Positions 1 to 9,812 of a DNA stretch of 64,000 nt are shown piece after piece. Position numbers and translations under genes: made by a program. Every line of letters starts with the position of its first letter. Within the stretch, counting starts at the first letter, position 1. The DNA lies in contig NZ_JACIIX010000001.1 in NCBI RefSeq assembly GCF_014205675.1, forward strand, positions 420,989-484,988, read 5' to 3'. The DNA is from Novispirillum itersonii. GTDB lineage: Bacteria > Pseudomonadota > Alphaproteobacteria > Rhodospirillales > Rhodospirillaceae. Under the pieces are notes generated by a model. It ran no database searches, had not been told where the DNA came from, and was given only the letters and a program-made list of their open reading frames with translations.

Positions 1-2711
1 TGCTGGCCCCGGAGGCCCTGTTCGGACTGCTGGCCCTGCCGCTGCTGTGGGTGCTGCTGCGCCTGATGCCGCCGCCGCCGAAAACCGTCACCTTTCCGCC
101 GCTGCGGCTGCTGGCCGGACTGACCGCGCCACGCCCGGTCGCCGAGCGCACGCCGCTGTGGATCCTGCTGCTGCGGACCCTGATCGTTGTCTGTGGCCTG
201 CTGGGGCTGTCGCACCCGGTGCTGACCGACCGCTCCCCCGGACAGGGAACCGACAGCCCGCTGCTGCTGATCGTTGATTCCGGCTGGAGTGCCGCCCCCG
301 GCTGGGAAGACCAGCGTCAGGCCGCAGGCCGGGCGCTGGAACAGGCGGCCCGGCTGAACCGGACGGTTCTGGTGGCGGCAACCGCCGCCGGATCCCCGGT
401 CCCGGTTCCGGCCCCGGTTCCGGAAAGCGCGGCGCAGGCGCTGAGCCGGGTTCAGGGCCTGTCCCCCCGCCCGTGGCCCGCCGACCTCCGCCCCCTGCTG
501 GCCGCCGTGACCTCTGGCACCGCCCCCCTGCCCGAGCGGCTGGAAACCCTGTGGATCAGCGACGGCCTCCGCCACCCGGACCAGCAGGCCCTGCTGGAGG
601 CTCTGCAACGCAAAGGGCCGGTCCGCCTGCTGCTGCCGGACACCGGCCCGCAGACCCTGCTGCTGACCGACCTGACCCGGACGGCGGACGGACTTACCGC
701 CATCGTCCACCGCCCCCGGGGGACCATCCCCCCCGCCGCCCGCACGGTGATCCTGCGCGCCGAGGATGCCCGTGGGCAGACTCTTGCCGCCCTTCCCGTC
801 AGCCTTGAGGCCACACCGGAGCAAACCGTGACCCTGCCGGTGCCGCCCGATGCCGTCAGCTCCCTCCGCAGTCTGCGCCTGACCGGCGCGGGCGGAGAGC
901 CGCTGGGGGCCGGGGCCCTGCTGTTGACCGACGACCGCTGGCAGCGCCGCCCGGTCGGCATCATCGAAACCACCGGAACCGCCTCCGACCTGCCGCTGTT
1001 GGCCGCCCCCTATTACCTGCTCCGGGCGCTGGGGGACGGTGCGGATGTGCGGACCGGCCCGGTACAGACCCTGCTGGATCAGCGCCGGTCGGTCCTGATT
1101 CTGCCCGGCGGCCTGCCCCCGGCCGGACAGGCCGCCGCCCTGACCCGCTGGGTTGAGGACGGCGGGGTGCTGATCCGCTTTGCCGATGCCGATCTGGCCG
1201 AAAAAACCGGGGTCCGTTCCGATGATCCGCTGCTGCCGGTTCCCCTGCGCAGCGGCGGACGGTCAATGGGCGGCCAACTGTCGTGGGAAGCGCCACTGAC
1301 ACTGGCCCCGTTCCCCGCCACCGGCCCGTTTGCCGGACTGATCCCGGCGGAAGTGACCATCACCACACAGGTTCTGGCCGAGCCGCTGGCCGATCTGGCC
1401 AGCCGCACCTGGGCCAGACTGTCGGACGGCACCCCGCTGGTGACCGGCCTCCGGCGCGGGCAGGGCTGGGTGGTGCTGTTCCACACCACCGCCAACACCG
1501 ACTGGGGCACCCTGCCGCTGTCGGGGACCTTCCCGCAGATGCTCAGCCGCCTGCTGGCCCTGTCTTCCGGCCAGTTCCTGCCGGAGCGGACCTCCGCCAC
1601 CGGGCCGGTGCTGCTGCCGCCGCAACAGGTTGTTGACGGCACCGGACACTGGCAGGCACCGGGACCGGACCTCCGGTCCATTCCGGCCGCAGATGATCCG
1701 ACCCAACCCCCGCTGGCCCTGAAAGCGGACACACCGCCCGGTCTGTACGGGCGGGATGGCCTGCTGCGGGCCCTGTCGGTCGGCGGGCAGGTTTCCCCGG
1801 TTCTCGACCGGCTTGAGGACGTGCCTGCCGGTGTGGCGCTGACCCCGGCGGCAGCCCTGTCCGCTGACCGTGATCTGCGCGGCCTGCTGTATACCGCCGC
1901 CCTGCTGCTGCTGCTGGCCGACGGGCTGTGTACCCTGCTGCTGCGCGGCGGCAGGGTCAGGGTTGCCGCCGCAGCGATCCTGCTGCTGGCGGTTTCCACC
2001 GCCCTGCCCCCTCTGGCGCAGGCCGCCGACCCGGATCTGGAGGCGGCGCTGGAAACCCGGCTGGGCTGGATTTCCTCCGGCAACGGGGAAACCGATGCGG
2101 TTGTCCGCTCCGGCCTGAGCGCCCTGACCAAGGTGCTGTCGCAGCGCACCGCCGCCGAGTTGGGCGAACCGGCTCAGGTGCAGCCCGACAGCGCCTCCCT
2201 CAGCCTGTATCCGATGCTGTACTGGGCGGTCACCGATGCCACCCCGACCCCGGACACCGCCATACGGCAGGCCATCAGCCGCTACCTCGACCATGGCGGG
2301 CTGATCGTGTTTGATGCCCGCGACACCGCACAGGTGCCTGCCCTGCACCGGGTGGTGCAGGCGCTTGACCTGCCGCCGGTGGCCCGTCTGCCTGCCGACC
2401 ATGTGCTGACCCGGTCCTTTTACCTGCTGCACGGCCTGCCGGGACGGGTGGAGGACTCCGCGCCGTGGATCGGGCAGGCTGCGGCCCGGGGACAGGGCAT
2501 TTCGCCGGTGGTGATCGGGGCCGCCGACTGGGCCGGGGCCTGGGCCCGCGATGGCCGGGGGCGGCCGCTGCTGCCCGCCATCCCCGGTGGCGAACGCCAG
2601 CGGGAACTGGCGTTCCGCGCCGGGGTCAATCTGGTGATGTATGCCCTGACCGGGGACTATAAGGCCGATCAGGTTCATCTGCCTGCGATTATGGAGCGTC
2701 TGACCCAATGA
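1..2711 (+). CDS. BatA/DUF4159 domain membrane protein (5' end outside window)
   Basis: The frame is open to the left edge, so the true start lies outside; about 900 residues are visible, ending at TGA 2709-2711. The visible N-terminus is a BatA-like (aerotolerance-type) membrane anchor with the pattern LPLLWVLLRLMPPPP followed by FPPLRLL. A long periplasmic-looking middle part follows. A hydrophobic segment at about 1870-2020 ends in AQAADPD, and the last ~210 residues look like DUF4159 (LSLYPMLYW, then GGLIVFDAR). In known genomes such proteins sit in MoxR-DUF58-BatA clusters, thought to act in envelope or metal-cofactor assembly; that role is inference here. The stop overlaps the next start (ATGA), so the two are coupled. 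Confidence 0.8.
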   Translation, partial: LAPEALFGLLALPLLWVLLRLMPPPPKTVTFPPLRLLAGLTAPRPVAERTPLWILLLRTLIVVCGLLGLSHPVLTDRSPGQGTDSPLLLIVDSGWSAAPGWEDQRQAAGRALEQAARLNRTVLVAATAAGSPVPVPAPVPESAAQALSRVQGLSPRPWPADLRPLLAAVTSGTAPLPERLETLWISDGLRHPDQQALLEALQRKGPVRLLLPDTGPQTLLLTDLTRTADGLTAIVHRPRGTIPPAARTVILRAEDARGQTLAALPVSLEATPEQTVTLPVPPDAVSSLRSLRLTGAGGEPLGAGALLLTDDRWQRRPVGIIETTGTASDLPLLAAPYYLLRALGDGADVRTGPVQTLLDQRRSVLILPGGLPPAGQAAALTRWVEDGGVLIRFADADLAEKTGVRSDDPLLPVPLRSGGRSMGGQLSWEAPLTLAPFPATGPFAGLIPAEVTITTQVLAEPLADLASRTWARLSDGTPLVTGLRRGQGWVVLFHTTANTDWGTLPLSGTFPQMLSRLLALSSGQFLPERTSATGPVLLPPQQVVDGTGHWQAPGPDLRSIPAADDPTQPPLALKADTPPGLYGRDGLLRALSVGGQVSPVLDRLEDVPAGVALTPAAALSADRDLRGLLYTAALLLLLADGLCTLLLRGGRVRVAAAAILLLAVSTALPPLAQAADPDLEAALETRLGWISSGNGETDAVVRSGLSALTKVLSQRTAAELGEPAQVQPDSASLSLYPMLYWAVTDATPTPDTAIRQAISRYLDHGGLIVFDARDTAQVPALHRVVQALDLPPVARLPADHVLTRSFYLLHGLPGRVEDSAPWIGQAAARGQGISPVVIGAADWAGAWARDGRGRPLLPAIPGGERQRELAFRAGVNLVMYALTGDYKADQVHLPAIMERLTQ

Positions 2712-4810
2712 CCCCGTCCGTGTCGCCGGGTATCACCACCCTGTCCGCCATCGGCTGGACTCCGCTGATCCCGCTGTGGGCGCTGGGACTTCTGCTGGCC
2801 GCCCTGCTGGTCCTGACCGCTGCCGCCGCCCTGCGGCGGCAGCCGGGCTGGGTCCTGCGTCCGCTGCCCGGGCTGATTCTGCTGGCCCTGCTGGGCAATC
2901 CGCATGTGGTGCAGGAGCAACGGGTCTCGCTGCCGGACGTGGCCTTTGTTGTCAGCGATACCAGCGACAGTATGTCTTACGGATCGCGTATCGCGGACCG
3001 GGAACAGGCTGCCGCCGCCGTGACCGACATGATGCGGGCCCAGCCCGGGCTGGAGGTCCGGACCCTGCGGGTCAGCAATGCGCCTGACCACCGGGGCAGC
3101 CGCCTGCTGACCGCGTTGGAACAGGCGGCGGCGGATGTTCCGCCCCAGCGCCGGGCCGCAGCGGTTCTGCTGACCGACGGCCAGATCCATGATGATGCCC
3201 CGGAGGCCATCGCCCGCCGCTTCGCGGCCCCGGTCCACAGCCTGCTGGCCGGCACCCCCGGCGAAAGTGACCGCCGCCTGATCGTGGTCTCTGCCCCGGC
3301 CTTCGGACTGGTGGACCGCACGGTGACGGTGTCGGTCCGGCTGGAAGACCCGACGCTGACGCCGGGGTCCACCGTGCCGATGACCCTCCGGCAGGACGAC
3401 GGCAGCACCTCTACCCTCGACATCCCCGCCGGACCGCCGGTGTCGGTGCCGGTCCGGATCCGCCATGGCGGGGCGGTGGTGACCGATCTGTCGGTGCCGG
3501 TGCGCCCCGGAGAAATCAGCCCCTATAACAACCGGCAGGCCGTCAGCATCGCCGGGGTCCGCGACCGGCTGCGGGTGCTGCTGATTTCCGGGGAACCGAC
3601 CGTCGGCGAACGGGCGTGGCGGACGCTGCTGAAATCCGACCCCAACGTCGATCTGGTCCACTTCACCATCCTGCGGCCACCGCTGAAGGATGACGGCACC
3701 CCGCTGAACGAACTGGCCCTGATCGCCTTTCCGGTGCAGGAACTGTTCGAGGAACGGCTGAAAGACTTCGATCTGGTCATTTTTGACCGCTATTCCCGCC
3801 GGGCGCTGGTGCCGTCGGCCTTTTTCAAACTGCTGGCCGCCTATGTCCGCAACGGCGGTGCCCTGCTGCTGGCCGTCGGGCCGGAGTTCTCCGAAGCCTC
3901 CAGCCTGTACGACAGCCCGCTGGCGGAAATTCTGCCGGTCACCCCCACCGGCCGGGCGGTCCCCGGGGCCTTCCTGCCGACCCTCAGCCCAACCGGGCAA
4001 CGCCACCCGGTCACCGCCGCCCTGCCGGGATGGAGCGGACCGGACCGCCCCCCGCAATGGGGGCCGTGGCTGCGTTACGTCGATACCACAGTCCGTCAGG
4101 GCAGCACCCTGATGCAGACCCCGGACGGCGCGCCGCTGCTGGTGGTTGACCGCGTCGGACAGGGCCGGGTCGGGCTGGTGCTGTCCGACACCATCTGGCT
4201 GTGGGCCCGGGGCTGGCAGAGTGGCGGGCCACAGACCGATCTGATCCGCCGCACCGCCCACTGGCTGATGCGGGAACCGGATCTGGAAGAGGAAGCCCTG
4301 ACCCTGCGCTCCGACGGGGCCCGCCTGACGGCCGAGCGCCGCAGCCTGTCCGTCACCCCTCCGGCCGAACTGACCCTGACCCTGCCCGACGGACAGGATG
4401 TGGCCCTGCCACTGACCGTCACCGGCCCCGGCCGCACCGGGGCAGAAGCCGCGGCCCCGGTGCCGGGGGTCTACCGGGTCAGCGATGGAGCCCGCTCCGC
4501 CGTTGCCGCCGTCGCCCCGCCGGATGCGCTGGAGGATCAGGCCCTGACCGCAACCGATCATCTGCTGATCCCGGTGGCAACCGCCAGCGGCGGGGCGGTC
4601 CGCTGGCTGAAGGACGGGCTCCCGGCCCTGCGGCGCACTGCCGCCGACAGCAGCCGCCATGCCGCCGGGGACGGCAGCTGGATCGGCCTGCGCCGCAACG
4701 GGGAAACCGTGGCCTCCGGGGTCCGGCAAACGCCGCTGCTGCCGCTGGTTCCGGGGCTGATCCTCTGCGTCGGCAGCCTGTTCCTGCTGTGGTGGCGGGA
4801 AGGCCGGTGA
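2708..4810 (+). CDS. vWA-like / glutamine amidotransferase-like membrane protein
   Basis: A 700-residue protein translated with the upstream DUF4159 gene (ATGA overlap). It has two membrane segments at about residues 18-40 and 50-65, then a von Willebrand factor A-like domain with a MIDAS-type DxSxS at D84-S86-S88 (SDTSDSMS). The middle (about residues 290-480) resembles class I glutamine amidotransferase-like folds but shows no catalytic Cys-His pair. The C-terminus has one more membrane helix followed by WWREGR. This is the usual second large membrane gene of MoxR-associated clusters; it probably forms an envelope complex with its neighbour. Exact function is unknown. Confidence 0.75.
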   Translation: MTPSVSPGITTLSAIGWTPLIPLWALGLLLAALLVLTAAAALRRQPGWVLRPLPGLILLALLGNPHVVQEQRVSLPDVAFVVSDTSDSMSYGSRIADREQAAAAVTDMMRAQPGLEVRTLRVSNAPDHRGSRLLTALEQAAADVPPQRRAAAVLLTDGQIHDDAPEAIARRFAAPVHSLLAGTPGESDRRLIVVSAPAFGLVDRTVTVSVRLEDPTLTPGSTVPMTLRQDDGSTSTLDIPAGPPVSVPVRIRHGGAVVTDLSVPVRPGEISPYNNRQAVSIAGVRDRLRVLLISGEPTVGERAWRTLLKSDPNVDLVHFTILRPPLKDDGTPLNELALIAFPVQELFEERLKDFDLVIFDRYSRRALVPSAFFKLLAAYVRNGGALLLAVGPEFSEASSLYDSPLAEILPVTPTGRAVPGAFLPTLSPTGQRHPVTAALPGWSGPDRPPQWGPWLRYVDTTVRQGSTLMQTPDGAPLLVVDRVGQGRVGLVLSDTIWLWARGWQSGGPQTDLIRRTAHWLMREPDLEEEALTLRSDGARLTAERRSLSVTPPAELTLTLPDGQDVALPLTVTGPGRTGAEAAAPVPGVYRVSDGARSAVAAVAPPDALEDQALTATDHLLIPVATASGGAVRWLKDGLPALRRTAADSSRHAAGDGSWIGLRRNGETVASGVRQTPLLPLVPGLILCVGSLFLLWWREGR

Positions 4811-4937
4811 CAGGACGCGGTCCGGCGGATTGTTCCCCCTGCGGAAACACAGTGTTTTGCAGACAGGTGTAGCCGGAAGCCCCTTCCGGCTACCATCGTA
4901 ACGCCTCCCCTGTTCCCCGTCTCCGTCAGGAGTCCCC

Positions 4938-5825
4938 ATGTCTGCCCGCTCCGCGCTGTCCTCTCCCCCGGTCCTGCTGCTGATCACCGGCAGCATCCTC
5001 GGCACTCAGGTTCCACTGTCCCGGCTCGCTGCCGGAGCCGGAATTCCCTCGGCGGTCTTTGTGTTCTGGACCTGCCTGACCGCCGGGGTGATCCTCGGCG
5101 CGGTTGCCCTGCTGCGCGGGCAGCCGCTGCAACGGCACCACCTGCGCTACAGTCTGGTCGGCGGTCTGATTTCGCTCGGGCTGCCCAATCTGCTGGTGAT
5201 GCTGGTGGTGGTCCCGCTGGGCAGCGGCATGACCGCCCTGACCTATACCCTGCCGCCGCTGTTCACGCTGGCGCTGGCGGCCCTGATCGGATACGAGCGG
5301 CTGACCCGCTGGCGCAGTCTGGGCATTCTGTTCGGGCTGAGCGGCGCGGTGACACTGGTGTTCAGCCGCTTCAGCCTGAGCGGCGACAGCACCCAGATGC
5401 TGTGGATGGGGCTGGCCCTGCTGATCCCCACCTGCCTTGCCATCGGCAATGTCTACCGCAGCCGGGCCTGGCCCGCCGGGGCCGCCCCGCTGACACTGGC
5501 CGCCGGAATGCTGCTGTCCGCCGCCCTGTGGATGCTGCCGCTGGCCCTGTATCAGGGGCTGTTCACCGGGCTGCCGCATTGGTCGGTTCTGGCGCAGGCG
5601 CTGGCCTCAACCCTGATGTACGTCACCTTTTTCGCCCTGCAACGGGCCGCCGGTCCGGTCTACCTCAGCCAGATCGGCTATGTCGGGGCTGCCATGGGGG
5701 TTCTGGCCGGAATCGTGGTCTTCGGTGAACGGCCGGGTCTGGCGGTTGCCTGCGGCGTCACCCTGATTGTCTGTGGTATGCTGTGCAGCAACCGCCGCCC
5801 CCGCCAGCCCGCCCCCACCCCCTGA
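4938..5825 (+). CDS. EamA/DMT family transporter
   Basis: A 295-residue inner-membrane protein with about ten hydrophobic helices in two EamA halves (roughly residues 10-140 and 155-285), as in drug/metabolite exporters. ATG 4938 follows an AGGAG-like site at 4928-4932. The substrate cannot be read from sequence. It lies 127 bp after the preceding gene and 11 bp before the AraC-type regulator gene, which suggests co-transcription with that regulator. A second EamA protein is present at 54830-55780, but the two are not obviously close paralogues. Confidence 0.85.
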   Translation: MSARSALSSPPVLLLITGSILGTQVPLSRLAAGAGIPSAVFVFWTCLTAGVILGAVALLRGQPLQRHHLRYSLVGGLISLGLPNLLVMLVVVPLGSGMTALTYTLPPLFTLALAALIGYERLTRWRSLGILFGLSGAVTLVFSRFSLSGDSTQMLWMGLALLIPTCLAIGNVYRSRAWPAGAAPLTLAAGMLLSAALWMLPLALYQGLFTGLPHWSVLAQALASTLMYVTFFALQRAAGPVYLSQIGYVGAAMGVLAGIVVFGERPGLAVACGVTLIVCGMLCSNRRPRQPAPTP

Positions 5826-5836
5826 ACAGGCCCCCG

Positions 5837-6706
5837 ATGCTTGCTGATCCGTCCGACCTTTCCGCCCCTGACCGCCCGCTGCACCAACCGGAATGGACCC
5901 GGTTCTGGCGGGTGCGGGAAGGGCTGTCGGCGGAGTTCATGCACGCCAGCTTCACCCATCACGCCTATGACCGGCATACCCACGACCGCTACGTCTTCGG
6001 GGTCACCACCGGCGGGGCGGAGCAGTTCTGGCACCGGGGAGCGGTGCAGGTCGCCCCGGCCGGGCGGGTGGTGGTGGTCAACCCCGGCGATGTCCACGAC
6101 GGCGAATCGGTGGTCCGGGGAGAAAGCTGGCAGCGGCGGATCTGCTATCTGGATCCCCGGCTGTTCAGCGATGTGGCGGCGGAGGACGGCCTGCCCGGCG
6201 CTCCGCTGTTTCTGACCTCCGTTCTTGACGATCCGGACCTTGCCGCCGGGCTGCTGGCGTTCCACAGCGCGGCGGAAACCCCCGGCCAGAGTGCCCTGCA
6301 CCGGGATACCCAGCTGCGGGGGCTGGTGTCCTGCCTGATCCGCCGCTATGCCGTCACCCGCCCCGCAGGCCGGTCCGGCGGCGAGGAACCTGCCGCCGTC
6401 CGCCGGGTCCGGGCCTATCTGGATGCCCATGCCGCCGAGGATATCTCGCTGGCGGATCTGGGGACGCTGGCCGGTCTGTCCCCGCTGTATCTGGCCCGGT
6501 CGTTCCGCAAGGCGGTCGGGGTTCCGCCCCATGCCTATCAGATCCTGCGCCGGGTCGAGACCGCCACCGGCCTACTGCGGCAGGGCAACCCCCCGGCCGA
6601 TGTGGCTCAGGCCTGCGGATTTGCGGACCAGAGCCACATGACCCGGCAGTTCCGCCGCGCCCACGGCGTCACCCCCGGGGCCTTCCGCCGGGCCTTGCCC
6701 GGCTGA
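5837..6706 (+). CDS. AraC family transcriptional regulator
   Basis: A 289-residue regulator. The N-terminal half is an AraC-type cupin ligand-binding domain (HAYDRHTHDRYVFGVTTGG around residues 37-55, then VVVNPGDVHDGE). The last ~100 residues hold the two helix-turn-helix units (ISLADLGTLAGLSPLYLARS and PADVAQACGFADQSHMTRQF). ATG 5837 was preferred over an in-frame ATG at 5783 because the latter lies inside the upstream transporter gene. The gene sits between the EamA exporter and azlCD, and AraC regulators next to azlCD are common, so it probably controls amino-acid export; this is inference. Confidence 0.87.
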   Translation: MLADPSDLSAPDRPLHQPEWTRFWRVREGLSAEFMHASFTHHAYDRHTHDRYVFGVTTGGAEQFWHRGAVQVAPAGRVVVVNPGDVHDGESVVRGESWQRRICYLDPRLFSDVAAEDGLPGAPLFLTSVLDDPDLAAGLLAFHSAAETPGQSALHRDTQLRGLVSCLIRRYAVTRPAGRSGGEEPAAVRRVRAYLDAHAAEDISLADLGTLAGLSPLYLARSFRKAVGVPPHAYQILRRVETATGLLRQGNPPADVAQACGFADQSHMTRQFRRAHGVTPGAFRRALPG

Positions 6707-6858
6707 CGGTTTCAACAAAAGCGAACACCGGCTTTCCCCCTCACAACGCCACAGAAACACCCGGTCCGCAGAAAAAGTCAGGATCGTTCAAGAAAGCGGT
6801 GCCCCGCCCTGACAGACTTCCCCCTCCTGATCTATCTTTACCGGAGGGTATCCCCACG

Positions 6859-7557
6859 ATGGCGGATGCGTCCAAAATTACCTTTACCCGGCAGGGCTTC
6901 CGCCGGGGTGTTACTACCATGCTGCCGGTGGCCGCCGGGCTGATGGTGTTCGGGCTGGCCCTTGGGCTGGCGGCGGCCCAGAAAGGCCTGTCAACCCTTG
7001 AAACCGGGCTGATGAGCGCGATTGTGTTCGCCGGGGCCAGCCAGATGCTGGCGGTGGAACTGTGGGATCACCCGGTGCCGCTGGTCACACTGGCCGTTGC
7101 CACGGTGATCATCAATCTGCGCTATCTGATGATGACGGCCGCCCTTGCCCCGTGGCTGGCCCCGGTCGGCCCCGGCCGGGCCTATGGCAGCCTGTTTTTC
7201 ACCGCTGACGAAAACTGGGCCCTGAGCATCGCCGAGATGCGCCGGGGCGGCACCGATGCCGCCTTTCATCTTGGGGCCGGGCTGACCCTGTACACGGTGT
7301 GGCTGTTAACCACCATTGCCGGGCACCTGTCCGGGGCGGCGATCCCGCAGCCGGAACGCTTCGGCCTTGATTTCGTCGCCGTCGCCACCTTTCTGGCCCT
7401 GCTGGTGCCGATGTGGTCCGGCCGCCGCGATCTGCCCCCCTGGCTGATTGCCGCCGTCACCGCCACCGCCGTGCATGCCCTGTTGCCCGGCACATGGTAT
7501 CTGATCGCCGGGGGTCTCGCCGGCAGCCTGTATGGAGCCTGGCGCGATGTCCGTTGA
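6859..7557 (+). CDS. azlC: AzlC family branched-chain amino acid export protein
   Basis: The large subunit of an AzlCD-type exporter (branched-chain amino acids and analogues) in the inner membrane. It has 232 residues and several hydrophobic helices. Family signatures include GLMSAIVFAGASQMLAVEL near residue 50 and ADENWALS near residue 117. ATG 6859 was chosen because GGAGGG at 6842-6847 is well placed; a GTG at 6799 would add an unconserved, proline-rich leader. The 3' end overlaps azlD. Confidence 0.9.
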   Translation: MADASKITFTRQGFRRGVTTMLPVAAGLMVFGLALGLAAAQKGLSTLETGLMSAIVFAGASQMLAVELWDHPVPLVTLAVATVIINLRYLMMTAALAPWLAPVGPGRAYGSLFFTADENWALSIAEMRRGGTDAAFHLGAGLTLYTVWLLTTIAGHLSGAAIPQPERFGLDFVAVATFLALLVPMWSGRRDLPPWLIAAVTATAVHALLPGTWYLIAGGLAGSLYGAWRDVR

Positions 7558-7849
7558 TCTGATGACCCTGCTGACCATCCTTGCCATGGGGGCCGGAACC
7601 TATCTGGTCCGGGCCGGGGGATACTTCGTGATCCAGCGGATTCAGGCCGGACCGTTCCTGACCGCCTGGATGAAGCATGTGCCCGGTGCCATTTTCGTCT
7701 CGTTGGTGATTCCGGCAGTTGTCGCCGGGGGACCTGCATCGTGGGCGGGCGGAGCCGTCACCGCCGGACTGGCGGTGCTGCGGATGCCGTTCGTGGTGTC
7801 GCTGATGGCCGGTGTCGCCACCGTTGCCCTGCTGCGGACCGTGATCTGA
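7547..7849 (+). CDS. azlD: AzlD family transporter subunit
   Basis: The small (100-residue) partner of AzlC, with four predicted membrane helices and the family pattern GAGTYLVRAGGY near the N-terminus. ATG 7547 overlaps the azlC stop (TGA 7555-7557) and has GGAG at about 7533-7536, so the subunits are translationally coupled. An ATG at 7532 would also work but sits farther inside azlC. Transcription ends at the hairpin at 7881-7917. Confidence 0.88.
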   Translation: MSVDLMTLLTILAMGAGTYLVRAGGYFVIQRIQAGPFLTAWMKHVPGAIFVSLVIPAVVAGGPASWAGGAVTAGLAVLRMPFVVSLMAGVATVALLRTVI

Positions 7850-7880
7850 TCCCCCTGAACAGCACAAACCCCGACAGCAC

Positions 7881-7917
7881 AAACCCCGCCGGAACCAACC
7901 GGCGGGGTTTGCTTTTT
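7881..7917. terminator. Bidirectional intrinsic terminator between azlD and pssA
   Basis: A perfect 12-bp stem, AAACCCCGCCGG at 7881-7892 pairing with 7899-7910, with a 6-nt loop and then GCTTTTTG. It lies between two convergent genes. The A-run on the left makes it usable from the opposite strand as well. Confidence 0.9.
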
Positions 7918-7937
7918 GCGGGTTTCATGCACCCCGA

Positions 7938-8747
7938 TCAGGGCCGACCGGCCCCGGTCTCGTCATCCTCGCAGGTTTCCTTGGCCACCACATCGGCCCC
8001 CAGCGCATCGGCCCGGGCCTTCAGACGGCGGAACGAGGTGGCCGCAAACGGGATGCTGACCAGATACACCACCCCGATCAGCCCCAACGTCGCCCACGGC
8101 TCGGTCACCAGCAGTGCCGCCAGCAGACCGACCACCAGCATCAGCGGCACCACCCAGCGGGCCGGAACCCGGAACCGCTTCATCGAGAAGGTGGGAATCC
8201 GGCTGACCATCAGGAAGGCGACGGTCAGCATCACCACCCCGACCAGAATCGGGCTGGAGAAGAAGCCACCGTCGAATTCAAACGACAGCACCATCGGCAG
8301 AATCGCCAGAAAAGCCGCCGCCGGAGCCGGAACACCGACAAAATAATTGTGGGCGTAGGACGGCAGATCCGGTTCCCCCAGCATGGTGTTAAAGCGGGCC
8401 AGCCGCAGCGCCATACACAGGGCAAAGATCACACAGACCACCCAGCCGACGCTTCCGGCGCTGCTCATGGTCCACATATACACCAGCAGCGCCGGAGCCA
8501 CGCCGAAGCTGACCACGTCAGACAGGCTGTCCAGCTCCGCCCCGAACTTGCTGGTGGACCGCAGCATCCGGGCAATCCGCCCGTCGATTCCGTCAAACAC
8601 GGCGGCGAAGAAAATGGCGATGACCGCGCGTTCAAACTCTTCCCGCAGGCCATACCGGATGGCGGTCAGCCCCGCCGATAACGCCAGCAGCGTGATCAGG
8701 TTGGGCAGCATCCGGTTAAAAGACAGGCTCTTCACGGCCATCGCCAT
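7938..8747 (-). CDS. pssA: CDP-diacylglycerol-serine O-phosphatidyltransferase
   Basis: Makes phosphatidylserine from CDP-diacylglycerol and L-serine at the inner membrane, the first step to phosphatidylethanolamine. It has 269 residues, several membrane helices and the complete CDP-alcohol phosphatidyltransferase motif: DGIDGRIAR at residues 52-60, G69, D73 and D77. ATG 8747 was chosen because it begins immediately after the psd stop (TGA 8751-8749); the longer frame upstream has no conserved sequence. It forms an operon with psd, which decarboxylates its product. Confidence 0.93.
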   Translation of the reverse strand: MAMAVKSLSFNRMLPNLITLLALSAGLTAIRYGLREEFERAVIAIFFAAVFDGIDGRIARMLRSTSKFGAELDSLSDVVSFGVAPALLVYMWTMSSAGSVGWVVCVIFALCMALRLARFNTMLGEPDLPSYAHNYFVGVPAPAAAFLAILPMVLSFEFDGGFFSSPILVGVVMLTVAFLMVSRIPTFSMKRFRVPARWVVPLMLVVGLLAALLVTEPWATLGLIGVVYLVSIPFAATSFRRLKARADALGADVVAKETCEDDETGAGRP

Positions 8748-8748
8748 C

Positions 8749-9456
8749 TCAGATCGCGCTCCCCTCGCGGGCCGCTTCCGGGCTGGCCATGTCGGCGATG
8801 ATGGTTTCCCCCGACACGCAGGACTGCCCGAGCACCACCAGCGGGTTGACCCCTTCCGGCAGATAGACATCCAGCCGCGACCCGAACCGGATCAGGCCGA
8901 AGCGTTCGCCGGTGCCGACCTTCTGGCCATCGCGCACATCGCAGCGGATGCGGCGGGCCACCAGACCGGCAATCTGCACCACGGCAATTTCCCGGCCATC
9001 CTCAAATTTCAGGCGCAGGGAATTGCGTTCGTTGTCGTCGCTGGCCTTATCCAGTGTCGCATTCAGGAACTGGCCGGGGCGGTAAGCAACCTTGACCACC
9101 TCGCCCCCGGCCGGAATGCGGTTCACATGGCAGTCAAACACGCTCATGAACACCGAGACCCGGGTCATCGGCTGATCGCCCATCCCCAGTTCCAGCGGCG
9201 GCACGGCCGGGCCGATCATCTGCACCACACCGCTGGCGGGCGACAGGATCAGGCCGGGACGGGTCGGAATATAGCGGACCGGGTCGCGGAAGAAGAAATA
9301 GCACCACACGGTCAGGGCGCAGCCCGCGATCCCCAAAGGCCACCACGCCCAGAACAGCAGGGCAGTGACAACGGCGAACACGGCCAGAAAGCGCGGGCCT
9401 TCTTCGTGCAGGGGCGGAAGCACATAGCGCGTCCAGGGAATTTGAGTGACTTGCAC
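8749..9456 (-). CDS. psd: Phosphatidylserine decarboxylase proenzyme
   Basis: Converts phosphatidylserine to phosphatidylethanolamine. This is the short PSD-A form (235 residues) with one or two N-terminal membrane helices (about residues 22-55). The self-cleavage site that generates the pyruvoyl group is G192-S193 in the motif [15 protein letters not shown] and [13 protein letters not shown] are also present. The start is a GTG at 9456, the only start that retains the conserved N-terminus (VLPPLHEEG). It is first in the psd-pssA operon. Confidence 0.93.
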   Translation of the reverse strand: MQVTQIPWTRYVLPPLHEEGPRFLAVFAVVTALLFWAWWPLGIAGCALTVWCYFFFRDPVRYIPTRPGLILSPASGVVQMIGPAVPPLELGMGDQPMTRVSVFMSVFDCHVNRIPAGGEVVKVAYRPGQFLNATLDKASDDNERNSLRLKFEDGREIAVVQIAGLVARRIRCDVRDGQKVGTGERFGLIRFGSRLDVYLPEGVNPLVVLGQSCVSGETIIADMASPEAAREGSAI

Positions 9457-9812
9457 GCTGAACCTATTGTCTGATCAGTCTGGCCCACCGGGCCGGAAAC
9501 CGGAAGCGGCGGGGCGGAAAACGGTGGGACAGGGGCGGCCCGGCGGTCCGCGTCTGTTCGCGAAACCGGGTGCCCTGTCTGGCGACAGAATAGACGTCTG
9601 CGCGCCTGCGGCAAAGCACCAATACATCACGCAGCAGAATTCCCTGTTTGCCGCTGCCATGCTATTGTTACCCCATGAGGGGATAACCGGTGCACGACAG
9701 AAAGGCATATGTCACACCGGCGGGGGGACAGCGACACCGCAGACCGGGCTTCGGTCAGGCGGTTCCGTCCCCACCGGCCGATGGCGCCGCAGGCAGGAAA
9801 GAGATATAAAGT
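9457..9812. other. Divergent intergenic region, psd / hypothetical gene
   Basis: A 356-bp gap holding the 5' regions of both flanking genes. No RNA gene or conserved coding sequence was recognised. The only structure seen is an imperfect inverted repeat at 9667-9687 (GTTACCCC, ATGA, then GGGGATAAC, with one bulged A), which could be an operator. Confidence 0.5.
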
